From assembly GCA_903970475.1 (NCBI GenBank), contig CAJCIQ010000097.1:1-50616 (forward strand): a stretch of 50,616 bases of DNA, written 5' to 3'. The position numbers and the translations under genes were made by a program. The DNA comes from Beijerinckiaceae bacterium (lineage in GTDB: Bacteria > Bacteroidota > Bacteroidia > Chitinophagales > Chitinophagaceae). The first letter of the stretch is position 1. Every line of letters begins with the position of its first letter. Below the pieces are notes generated by a model. It ran no database searches, was not told where the DNA came from, and saw nothing but the letters and a program-made list of their open reading frames with translations. Of this stretch, positions 25,159-33,248 are shown piece after piece.

Positions 25159-26091
25159 TTAGCCGGCGGTGGATGAACTATAATCCACCGGATAGTAATG
25201 GTTCTCCAGCGTGCCATCGGCGTATAGTTTCAGGACAGCGTAACCGGGAGGGGTTTCCTCGTAATAGTAAGGCGTCGCGGATTTTTCATTGCCTTTCCCC
25301 CACCAGAAACCGCTCACGGCTCCATTACAGAAGTACTGCACCCCATTATAGGAGGCGCTGTCCTGCAAGTGCTGGTGACCAGAAAGACAGACTTTGATCT
25401 TGTCTTTGTGCTTATAAAAAAGGGTCTTCAATTCCTTATAATCGGAGTGCATGCCTCCTTCCCAATAAGGAGTAACGCCTATGATGGGATAATGGGACAT
25501 CAACAATACGGGCGTATTGGCTGCAAGGCCGTCCAGGTCTTTGACCAGCCACGCCATTTGTTCTTCATCAAGGCTTACCCCCTTGTTGTTTCCATCCAGG
25601 ATGACAAAATGCCAACCTCCCCTGTCGAAGCTGAAATAACGATGGGGCATACCCAGCCTTTTCACCACATAGTCCTTACCGTACATGCTATCTTCCTGGT
25701 TGGGAGCGGCCCACCAGGTATCGTGATTACCTATGCAGCTATAGATATCATAGCCTTTCAGGTAAGCCCTGCAATCATCCCAGCAAGTCCATAGTTCAGT
25801 GACCCTGTCCCTGGTAATATCTTTGTAATCCGCGGCCATAATGGAATCTCCTCCATTGAGGAAAAAGTCCACCTTATGCGCCAGCACCTGGTCCATGCAC
25901 TTGCGAAACATTGCCGGGGCTCCGTTAGCAGGTTCGATGTGGATGTCGGTGATATGGCCAATGGTCAATACGGGTTGGGGGCTATGGTTAACGCCGGCAG
26001 ACGCGGAGGCTGCCGCACGGGCGGCTGAGGCGCCAAAAAGAGGGGCTACCGCTGCCAGGGCAGCCCTTTCCATAAATGTTCTTCTCTTCAT
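25159..26091 (-). CDS. Exported calcineurin-like metallophosphoesterase (paralogue 1)
   Basis: A 310-aa phosphoesterase with a Tat-type signal (KRRTFMERAALAAVAPLFGA, then an alanine-rich cleavage region). Metal-binding motifs are HITDIH, NGGDSIM, IGNHDTWW, LLMSHYPII and CLSGHQHL. It is the clear paralogue of the protein at 19326-20267 (both share NHDxWW, then a Tyr-Phe/Tyr-Ser-Phe segment and the GAVSG.WWKG/GFWWGKG patch). Its start is one base from the SusD stop at 26093, so it is translated from the SusC-SusD message. Presence inside a sugar-uptake operon suggests it acts on the polysaccharide, for example on a phosphoglycerol or phosphoethanolamine group; that is inference. Confidence 0.88.
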   Translation of the reverse strand: MKRRTFMERAALAAVAPLFGASAARAAASASAGVNHSPQPVLTIGHITDIHIEPANGAPAMFRKCMDQVLAHKVDFFLNGGDSIMAADYKDITRDRVTELWTCWDDCRAYLKGYDIYSCIGNHDTWWAAPNQEDSMYGKDYVVKRLGMPHRYFSFDRGGWHFVILDGNNKGVSLDEEQMAWLVKDLDGLAANTPVLLMSHYPIIGVTPYWEGGMHSDYKELKTLFYKHKDKIKVCLSGHQHLQDSASYNGVQYFCNGAVSGFWWGKGNEKSATPYYYEETPPGYAVLKLYADGTLENHYYPVDYSSSTAG

Positions 26092-26092
26092 T

Positions 26093-27859
26093 TTACCATC
26101 CAGGGTTTTGGGTGAGGTTTGGATTAAGCGCCAGCTCTTCGGTCGGGAGCGGGAACAGGTAATTTTTAGGATCTACGAAAGTCTTGACCAGTGTGGGATA
26201 AGGCCATATATTCCCGCTGTTTCCATTGGTCATCCAAACATCTGTGCCCACCACCAGGTAAGAGGATATATTGGGATCCTGCGTTGCTGGCAGCGCAGAT
26301 ACCAAGGCATAATCAATTATCCCATCATGGTTGACATCATAATTTCCAAGCCCGGGAAAATACATCCCAACAAAAGGTTTGATAAGTAATGCTCCGGCTG
26401 ACCAGCGCATCAGGTCATCGTAACGGAAACCCTCACAAGCCAACTCAACCCTTCTTTCCCTGCGGATTTCCAGGATGACATTTGCCAGGCTCCCGGACAC
26501 CGCCGGATACTCGGCAGCCAAAACGGGATCCAATGGTACGCTCATCAGGAGCGGGGGCATATTAACCCTGGCCCTGACGACATTCACGGTGGCATTCAGG
26601 TCGGATTGGGTCAGCGTGCCTAATTCAGCCCTTGCTTCAGCGTCAATGAGCAGTACTTCTGCATAGCGCATGAGCAGAGCGGTATTCCAGGAGGTATTCC
26701 AACTGGTTTGGGAAGGGTCATCCACATAATACTTGATTTGCTCATAACCCGTGGGAGCTGGTCCCAGTAAGGGGGCGTAAGGCTGTCCCTGACGTACGTA
26801 CTGAGGACCTATGATGGTCTGGGCCATACGGGGGTCCCTGCCGGCAAATTCGCTGTAAAACGCCATGGTATCGTACCCGGGCTGGGAAGTAAACGGTGTT
26901 CCATCCTGCATCAGATACGTGTTCGCCAGGTCTTTGGTCAGGCTCAGGCCATAGCCCGCATTGAGTTCCGCATCCAGGGGATGGGTATTGTGTAAGCTTT
27001 CACTGTAAAATGAAGCCAGAATGATCTCTGCATTTTGGGCGTCACCGGGATTAAAAGTATTGAACAGGTTATAATAGTCCTTAGTTGGGTTTCCGGTGCT
27101 GTACAACTTGTAGGCCCCACCTTGCATGATGGCCTGAGCCGCGCTGTCGGCCACCTGCAACAGGGGCTCATACCCGGCTATACCATGATATTTACGGTAA
27201 GTGCCCTCGTGCAGGCCTACCCTGGCCAGCAGGGCCAAAGCCGCCCACTTATTGATCGTTCCGGAAGGGGTAGAAGAAGGTGAGGTATACATATTGGAGT
27301 CAGCCGCATAGCGTAAATCAGCTACAACGGAATCCATCACCAGTTCCCTTGGATCCCTGGGCTTATATAAATCTGCCGAATCATTAGATGTCAACGGTTT
27401 GCCGTACCAGGGCACGTCTCCAAATTGCTTTACCATATTGAAGTAAAACCAAGCCCGGAAGAACCTAGCAATCCCTGCATAATGCGCTTTTTCTATTTCC
27501 GTAGCCTGTGCTTTTTGATATTGGGCTAAAAAGTAGTTGCATTGATTTAGAAAGGTCCAGGTCCATCCGGCTGCTGCCGCACTGGTCGGTACCACGATTT
27601 GACCGGCTACTATTTTGTTGTAGCCATTGGTCTCCATGTTGTCACTCTGCTGATCAGCTATGGCAACGCCCCAACCTGGCAGGAAGCTGTATAAGCCATT
27701 GCAATAGGTATTGAGGTCGGTGGCATCATTGAAAAAATTCTGTGCAGTTATATCAGACTTGGGTTGCTGGTTTAAGAACGAGTCTTGCTTGCACGCACTG
27801 ATTACGCCGAGCCCACCTATCATCAGGAGTATGAATAATTTCTTTTGCATAGTCGTCAT
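26093..27859 (-). CDS. SusD/RagB-family lipoprotein (glucan locus A)
   Basis: A 588-aa SusD homologue with lipobox VISAC (Cys23), mature start NQQPKSDITAQNFFNDATDL, TPR-like helices (FFRAWFYFNMVKQFGDVPWY) and the C-terminal family pattern (YAEVLLIDAEA, EIRRERRVELACEGFRYDDLMRW, LFPLPTEEL then NPNLTQNPGW). A second in-frame ATG three codons in (27848-27850) is an equally good start. It follows the STN-type SusC by 12 nt. Probably caps that transporter and binds the glucan that the locus degrades. Confidence 0.93.
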   Translation of the reverse strand: MTTMQKKLFILLMIGGLGVISACKQDSFLNQQPKSDITAQNFFNDATDLNTYCNGLYSFLPGWGVAIADQQSDNMETNGYNKIVAGQIVVPTSAAAAGWTWTFLNQCNYFLAQYQKAQATEIEKAHYAGIARFFRAWFYFNMVKQFGDVPWYGKPLTSNDSADLYKPRDPRELVMDSVVADLRYAADSNMYTSPSSTPSGTINKWAALALLARVGLHEGTYRKYHGIAGYEPLLQVADSAAQAIMQGGAYKLYSTGNPTKDYYNLFNTFNPGDAQNAEIILASFYSESLHNTHPLDAELNAGYGLSLTKDLANTYLMQDGTPFTSQPGYDTMAFYSEFAGRDPRMAQTIIGPQYVRQGQPYAPLLGPAPTGYEQIKYYVDDPSQTSWNTSWNTALLMRYAEVLLIDAEARAELGTLTQSDLNATVNVVRARVNMPPLLMSVPLDPVLAAEYPAVSGSLANVILEIRRERRVELACEGFRYDDLMRWSAGALLIKPFVGMYFPGLGNYDVNHDGIIDYALVSALPATQDPNISSYLVVGTDVWMTNGNSGNIWPYPTLVKTFVDPKNYLFPLPTEELALNPNLTQNPGW

Positions 27860-27871
27860 GTTTACGTTTGT

Positions 27872-30800
27872 TTAAAAGCGGATATCTGCACCAAAAGAAT
27901 ATCCCCGCTGGAATGGATAGATTTTACCTGCACCCCAGGATCCGCCCAGTCCTTCCGGATCAAATACCTTAGGCAGTTTGGTCCATTCCCAAAGGTCTTC
28001 TCCACTGAAGTAGAACCGGACTTGTTTGATACCAGCCCTGTGCAGAGCAGGCATGGGCAGCGTATATCCTATACTCAGGTTTTTCAGGCGCATATAGGCA
28101 GCACTGAAGATATATCTGGTCTGAGGCACTGCCAGATCTCGCCAGGCGCCGTCGTCTCCAGCCCTCCAACCTTTGAGGCTGGGATAAAAAGCATTGGGGT
28201 TCTGTGGAGTCCAGGTAGTGCCTATGATATTTTTGTACACATTATCCCAGGGGGAAAAGAACTGGCTCCAATAATACCCTGAAGTACCAGGCCAGAAGCT
28301 TTCTTTGCCTATACCTTGGAAGAATACGCTCAGGTCAATGCTATGCCAGCTCATATTTGTTCCAAAACCAAAGCTGTACCGGGGTGTGGTGTTTCCTATA
28401 ACCCGAGCATCTCCCGGATTTGCAACGGTACCTGCTCCGTAATCAACTTTACCATCTTTGTTCAGGTCTTTATATTTGATCTCTCCGGCCTGTTGTCCAT
28501 AATAACCTTCCACCACAGTTTGGTCAGGCGCCTGGGATGCTTCTGCATTGGTTTGAAAGATACCGGCTGTGCTCAGACCCCAGATATCCCCTACGTGTTG
28601 CCCCACATAATAATCGCCTCCGAACCAGTATTTGGAGGGGTTGCCATATTTGGTAATCACTGTTTGATTATCCCATAATCCGGCATGAATGCTGAAGTGG
28701 AAGGGACTTGCTCCGATATTGAACTGGTTAGTATAATTCAGATTCAACTCCCAACCACTGGTCCTCAGATCCGCGGCGTTTTGGAGTGGTGGTGTATTGC
28801 CCAATACAGCAGGCAATTCAGGGCCGTTGGAGATCATATTTTTGGTGTCCCGTTGAAATACATCAAAGGTGACATCCAAATGCCTCATAACGGTCATATC
28901 CACACCCAGATCCTTGGTGTATATCGTCTCCCATTTCAGGTTGGGGTCCACTAAATTAGGTGCATAGACGGCTGTAGGTTGAGCACCGCCCAGTACATTA
29001 GCGATCTGACCAGAAGACAGCAAGGGCACAAACGGATAATCGGAAGTTAAGCTCTGGTTGTTACCCAGGGCTCCATAAGATGCCCTCAATTTCAGGGCTG
29101 AGATGGTAGGTTTCAGGGAGTAGAAAAATTGTTCTTCAGACACTTTCCATCCTAGAGAACCGGAAGGCAGGAAGACATATTGGTTATTGGTGGGGAATTT
29201 GGAAGAACCGTCATAACGCCCGTCTACTTCCAATAAATATTTCCCATCATAGGCATAGTTCAACCGGGAAAAGGCTCCTCTGATGGTCCATTCGTTACCT
29301 GTGCCGCTAACAGTAGGTACGGCTCCGGTCGTTCCAGACAAATACCCTATGGCGTCCGATATGAGGTCATTATTGGACGCGCTGAAACCGTCATAGGAGT
29401 TCATCTCCTGGTTGTATCCCAATAGGGCTTTGAAATAATGATGCTTGTTAAAGGTGTTTTCATACTCCGAATACAAATTCAGATCGGTGTAGGCATAAGT
29501 ATCCGCCGAATTGGATGCGTTACTGTGACCTGCCTGATATACCGTTTGACTGGGACCAGTTTCGTAATTCTCCGGAATTTGATAAGCGCGGGTATAATCA
29601 TCCGTGGAACGGAACGTATAATCTCCTTTCACCCTCCAGGTGTTATTGAAGAAGTCGCTTTCAAAACCAATGGTGTTTTGAAATTCATTCGTCACCGTAT
29701 TGCTACGTCCTCCCTGGGTAAGAAAGCCAACATATACTCCGGAGGAGGTCCAGGATCTATCGGGGTTCTCGGGAGTTGACAAGGAAAACTGACGCCCAAT
29801 CTGATGATACAAGTCACCGGAAGTCCAATCAGAAGTCCATAAAGAGGGAGCATTATAATTGGTCCTGTTGTAGGCTGAGTTGGTATATAATCTCAGCCAT
29901 TTGTTGACTTGCAGGTTTAACTTAGCCCTGAGATTATAACGGTTATACACATCCGGGTCATACCGGAATACCCCTTGCTGCTGGTTATATCCTCCGGACA
30001 AATAATAATCGAGTTTATCCCCTCCGCCACTTACGGTCAGGTTATGGATCTGAGCGGAATTGGTGGGTGCATAGATTTCATTGAACCAGTTGGTGGACCC
30101 TGCATAGTCATAAACCGCAGGATTGGCGGGATCTACCCTGACCCTGGACATGCTGGGGTCTTTGGAAATTTGTTGTACCCAGGCCATGTAGCTGGCATTG
30201 TGCAGGTTGGTACCATAGTAAGCGGAATAGGAAGTATTCTGCATGGTGGCTACCGTATAAGGGTCGGTCACAACATCCGGTAAATGTGTAATCTTCTTCA
30301 CCGCATAATTGGCAGAATAAGATATGGTAGGCGCTCCCTTTTTACCGGATTTGGTAGTAATCAGCACTACGCCGAAAGGTCCTCTGGCTCCATATACCGC
30401 AGCTGAGGCCGCATCTTTTAAAACCGTAACACTGGCTATATCTAAGGGGTTGATATCATCCGGGCTGGTAGATATTCCATCGACCAGGATCAGGGGAGTA
30501 CCCCCGTTAATGGAGGTGAAACCCCTGATATTAAATACAGCAGGACTACCGGGTTGTCCACTGGCAGAAGTTATATTGAGGCCGGGGACCTCACCCATTA
30601 ACCCCCTGCCGACGTTGACTATGGGACGATCTTCCAATACCTTCCCGCTAATAGTACCCACTGCGCCGGTGATATCGGATTGCTTTTGCGTACCGTAACC
30701 CACAATCACCACCTGATCCAAGCTACCCACCTGACGCTTCAATGCAACGGCAGTAAAATTCCTGGCAGGCACTTCCAAGCTGGCAAAGCCAACGGCAGAA

Positions 30801-31306
30801 ATCTGAAGTACGGCGTCATCCGGAACCCGGATGGAAAAACTACCGTCTGACCCAGTCTGGGTTCCGGCCTTGGAGCCTTTCACTTTTATGGTTGCTCCAG
30901 GCAGTGGATTACCCGTGTCGTCTTTTACCATGCCTTGTACCAGTATATCCTGAAAGACTAGGCTCAGCGGAGTGATCACCACCAGGTCATTGTCTAGGAC
31001 TTTGTAGGTCAGGGCTGTATTCCTAAGGGCCTGGTCCAACACTTGAGGAACGGGTGTGCCTGATACATTCAGACTCACGCGTACACTGTCTGGAACAACC
31101 TCGTCCTTGTATAAGAACTTATAGCTGCTTTCCCTTTGCAAAAGGGCGAATAACTTGCGCAGTTCCATTCCCTTTACGGAAAGGCTTACCGTTTCCTGGG
31201 ACCAGCCCAGGGAATAAGCATGCAAACCTGCAATGGTGAGTAGTAGGATGGTAAGTTTCATTGCCAATAGCAATTTGTAGAGTCGTCGCACTCCATTTTT
31301 TGTCAT
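27872..31306 (-). CDS. STN-type SusC TonB-dependent transporter/transducer (locus A)
   Basis: An 1144-aa SusC protein with an extra N-terminal STN domain (about 40-112: LFALLQRESSYKFLYKDE ... NDLVVI). Then come a carboxypeptidase-regulatory-like domain (about 123-205), the SusC signature DQVVIVGYGTQKQSDITGAV and plug, and the barrel ending in FGADIRF. The STN domain contacts a FecR anti-sigma factor, so this protein both imports and signals. FecR and an ECF sigma gene lie directly upstream on the same strand. The N-terminus (RRLYKLLLAMKLT) matches the common form in related SusC proteins, which supports ATG at 31306. Two other SusC proteins in the window lack STN. Confidence 0.95.
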   Translation of the reverse strand: MTKNGVRRLYKLLLAMKLTILLLTIAGLHAYSLGWSQETVSLSVKGMELRKLFALLQRESSYKFLYKDEVVPDSVRVSLNVSGTPVPQVLDQALRNTALTYKVLDNDLVVITPLSLVFQDILVQGMVKDDTGNPLPGATIKVKGSKAGTQTGSDGSFSIRVPDDAVLQISAVGFASLEVPARNFTAVALKRQVGSLDQVVIVGYGTQKQSDITGAVGTISGKVLEDRPIVNVGRGLMGEVPGLNITSASGQPGSPAVFNIRGFTSINGGTPLILVDGISTSPDDINPLDIASVTVLKDAASAAVYGARGPFGVVLITTKSGKKGAPTISYSANYAVKKITHLPDVVTDPYTVATMQNTSYSAYYGTNLHNASYMAWVQQISKDPSMSRVRVDPANPAVYDYAGSTNWFNEIYAPTNSAQIHNLTVSGGGDKLDYYLSGGYNQQQGVFRYDPDVYNRYNLRAKLNLQVNKWLRLYTNSAYNRTNYNAPSLWTSDWTSGDLYHQIGRQFSLSTPENPDRSWTSSGVYVGFLTQGGRSNTVTNEFQNTIGFESDFFNNTWRVKGDYTFRSTDDYTRAYQIPENYETGPSQTVYQAGHSNASNSADTYAYTDLNLYSEYENTFNKHHYFKALLGYNQEMNSYDGFSASNNDLISDAIGYLSGTTGAVPTVSGTGNEWTIRGAFSRLNYAYDGKYLLEVDGRYDGSSKFPTNNQYVFLPSGSLGWKVSEEQFFYSLKPTISALKLRASYGALGNNQSLTSDYPFVPLLSSGQIANVLGGAQPTAVYAPNLVDPNLKWETIYTKDLGVDMTVMRHLDVTFDVFQRDTKNMISNGPELPAVLGNTPPLQNAADLRTSGWELNLNYTNQFNIGASPFHFSIHAGLWDNQTVITKYGNPSKYWFGGDYYVGQHVGDIWGLSTAGIFQTNAEASQAPDQTVVEGYYGQQAGEIKYKDLNKDGKVDYGAGTVANPGDARVIGNTTPRYSFGFGTNMSWHSIDLSVFFQGIGKESFWPGTSGYYWSQFFSPWDNVYKNIIGTTWTPQNPNAFYPSLKGWRAGDDGAWRDLAVPQTRYIFSAAYMRLKNLSIGYTLPMPALHRAGIKQVRFYFSGEDLWEWTKLPKVFDPEGLGGSWGAGKIYPFQRGYSFGADIRF

Positions 31307-31389
31307 ACCTTTAGTTGCTTGAAAATTAAAAATGAGGGGGCCTCAGGTCGTCCAAACATGTGGATCCCCGGTTAGAATTTGAGAGCGTT

Positions 31390-31417
31390 GGGGGATGTGT
31401 CACCATCTCCCTTTTTT
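31390..31417 (+). other. Inverted repeat plus T-run upstream of susC (locus A)
   Basis: GGGGGATG (31390-31397) pairs with CATCTCCC (31404-31411) with one G-T pair, then six T on the plus strand. That is terminator form, but facing away from susC, 84 nt upstream of its ATG. An equivalent element lies 82 nt upstream of the other glucan susC. It may end an antisense RNA or be a DNA operator. Confidence 0.5.
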
Positions 31418-31457
31418 ATGTCCTTGGTGAATTACATAACAGATGCTTTAGTGAGTA

Positions 31458-32489
31458 CTAGTTAGTTATGGTTACTTGGTTATTGTGAATGCTGTAATGA
31501 AATTTACAACTGAGTTGCAATGCCTTCAAAGCCTGATCCAAAGACTCTTTATCAAATACCCCCGTCAAGGTGACTTTATCCAGAGCCGCGTTTTTAATAT
31601 CAACATCCACCCCATACCAGCGCTCCATCCGCCTAGCCAGAGATTCGAAAGGTTCCTTATAGAAGACCAACTTATCATCCACCCAGGAAATCTCAGGAAT
31701 AATATTGGACTTAGGTTCAGGCTCAATAGGCGTCACCTTACCAGGATTTACACGCAATAAGGTATGGGGTAAGGAATCCAGGGATATGGAAATTTTTTGA
31801 TGAGGCTGCAACAACACCTTCCATCCCGGCTTTGCCGCAGCACTAAGGGCTACAGATCCTTGAACCAAGGCCGTAGTTACCTGCCTGTCCTTTTCATAGT
31901 CCGTTACATTAAAGGCGGTGCCCAAAACTTTAATATCGAGGCCACCTGCATGCACCACAAAGGGAACCGATGGATTTTTCGCGACATCAAAATAGGCTTC
32001 CCCTTTAAGGGTTATATCCCTATTGTCCACGCCAAAGTGGTTATTATAAATGATTTTACTGTCGCTGTTCAGCCAAATGGTTGTCCCATCAGGTAAGGCA
32101 ATCTTGGAACGGGAATCCGCAGTAGTAGAAGCCGTGCTTTGTTGCAAAGGCTCCAAAGGCTTGTTGTTTACGGCATACCAATACCCACCAGCACCAGCCA
32201 TAGCAAGCAGCACAAAACTGGCTGCTGCCCATAACCAAGGCCTATATCCCCTTAAAGCAAGGACTTTGCCTTCCTTTGCCTCAATTTGTTCCTGTATGGC
32301 CTTCCAATTGACGAACGCGGCTTCATCAACCGGTGCGGGCCTGAGGGGAGCAGTCCATGCCTCTTCCATCCAGTCTCCAGCAACCTGGTCTCCTCGTTTT
32401 AATAATTCTTCCAGTTCTTTCAATTCAGCAGGCCCGATCTCTCCACTCATTTTCTTAGAGAACAATATCCAAATCCTTTCTTTATCCAT
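31458..32489 (-). CDS. FecR-family anti-sigma factor
   Basis: A 343-aa inner-membrane regulator. An N-terminal cytoplasmic part (MDKERIWILFSKKMSGEIGP...) binds the sigma factor. One membrane segment lies at about 84-106 (WLWAAASFVLLAMAGAGGYW). The periplasmic FecR domain follows (SKIALPDGTTIWLNSDSKI, then GEAYFDVAKN and LGTAFNVTDY), with a C-terminal DUF4974-like part (SWVDDKLVFYKEPFESLARR, MERWYGVDV). An upstream in-frame start at 32534 adds 15 residues unlike the family; ATG 32487-32489 is preferred. It sits between the ECF sigma gene and the STN-type SusC, the standard three-part signalling set. Confidence 0.93.
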   Translation of the reverse strand: MDKERIWILFSKKMSGEIGPAELKELEELLKRGDQVAGDWMEEAWTAPLRPAPVDEAAFVNWKAIQEQIEAKEGKVLALRGYRPWLWAAASFVLLAMAGAGGYWYAVNNKPLEPLQQSTASTTADSRSKIALPDGTTIWLNSDSKIIYNNHFGVDNRDITLKGEAYFDVAKNPSVPFVVHAGGLDIKVLGTAFNVTDYEKDRQVTTALVQGSVALSAAAKPGWKVLLQPHQKISISLDSLPHTLLRVNPGKVTPIEPEPKSNIIPEISWVDDKLVFYKEPFESLARRMERWYGVDVDIKNAALDKVTLTGVFDKESLDQALKALQLSCKFHYSIHNNQVTITN

Positions 32490-32579
32490 GGCGATGATTA
32501 ACGTCCAAGGATAAAAGACACAACGACTAGACAAAACCCCAAAAGGAAAATAAAAGAATGCGCAACCGGTTGCGCCATG

Positions 32580-33128
32580 TTAAGACAAAACCATCAGTTC
32601 AACGGCGGCACCGAGCCGTTTCAGGGCAATGCCCATTTGGTTTTCGACATTTTTAAGGGAGACATCCAGGAGGGTAGCGACCTCTTTATACTTAAGGCCC
32701 TTTTCCTTCACCAGAAAAAAGATGAGTTTACAACGGGGTGGGAGATCATTGACGGTTGAGTTGATGCGCCCCAACATTTCCGAGGAGATCATTAAAGACT
32801 CAGGATTTACGTGTAAAGTCAGGCGTTCCATATTTACACTGTCCAGGTCTATTTCCATCCGGTACCGGTGCTTTCTGAGCAAGTTAAGGCTTTGATTGCG
32901 CACCATGGTCAGCAGGTAGTAGGAGAAGTTTTGTATGTGCCTCAGTTTTTTACGCTTTTCCCACAGGCGAATAAACACTTCCTGGGTAACGTCATCGGCC
33001 ATGGCCCTTGACCTGGTGAGGGCCAATGCAAATGTTCGAACATCGGAGTGATGTTCCCTGAACAATAGTTCAAAGGCTGATCTATCGTCCCATTCTACTA
33101 CCTTTTGCCAATGCATAATGGAGTCCAT
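32580..33128 (-). CDS. ECF sigma factor (FecI-like)
   Basis: A 182-aa sigma-70 family factor. Region 2 is visible as FELLFREHHSDVRTFALALT and DDVTQEVFIRLWE. Region 4 is LPPRCKLIFFLVKEKGLKYKEVATLLDVSLKNVENQMG. ATG at 33126-33128 is preferred over the longer frame from 33227, whose first 33 residues do not resemble the family; ATG 33114-33116 is also possible. It is released by the FecR neighbour on signal from the STN-type SusC. Being placed between the two glucan loci, it may drive both. Confidence 0.92.
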   Translation of the reverse strand: MDSIMHWQKVVEWDDRSAFELLFREHHSDVRTFALALTRSRAMADDVTQEVFIRLWEKRKKLRHIQNFSYYLLTMVRNQSLNLLRKHRYRMEIDLDSVNMERLTLHVNPESLMISSEMLGRINSTVNDLPPRCKLIFFLVKEKGLKYKEVATLLDVSLKNVENQMGIALKRLGAAVELMVLS

Positions 33129-33248
33129 TCCCACCTGATTTACCGAGCTAGAGAGGGCGAAATTAAATCTAGTAAATCTTGCAGGCGGGAGGAAACAAAA
33201 ACTTAACGAAGTGGTAAACTTGCGCAATCGATTGATCCGGGGCCGGTC

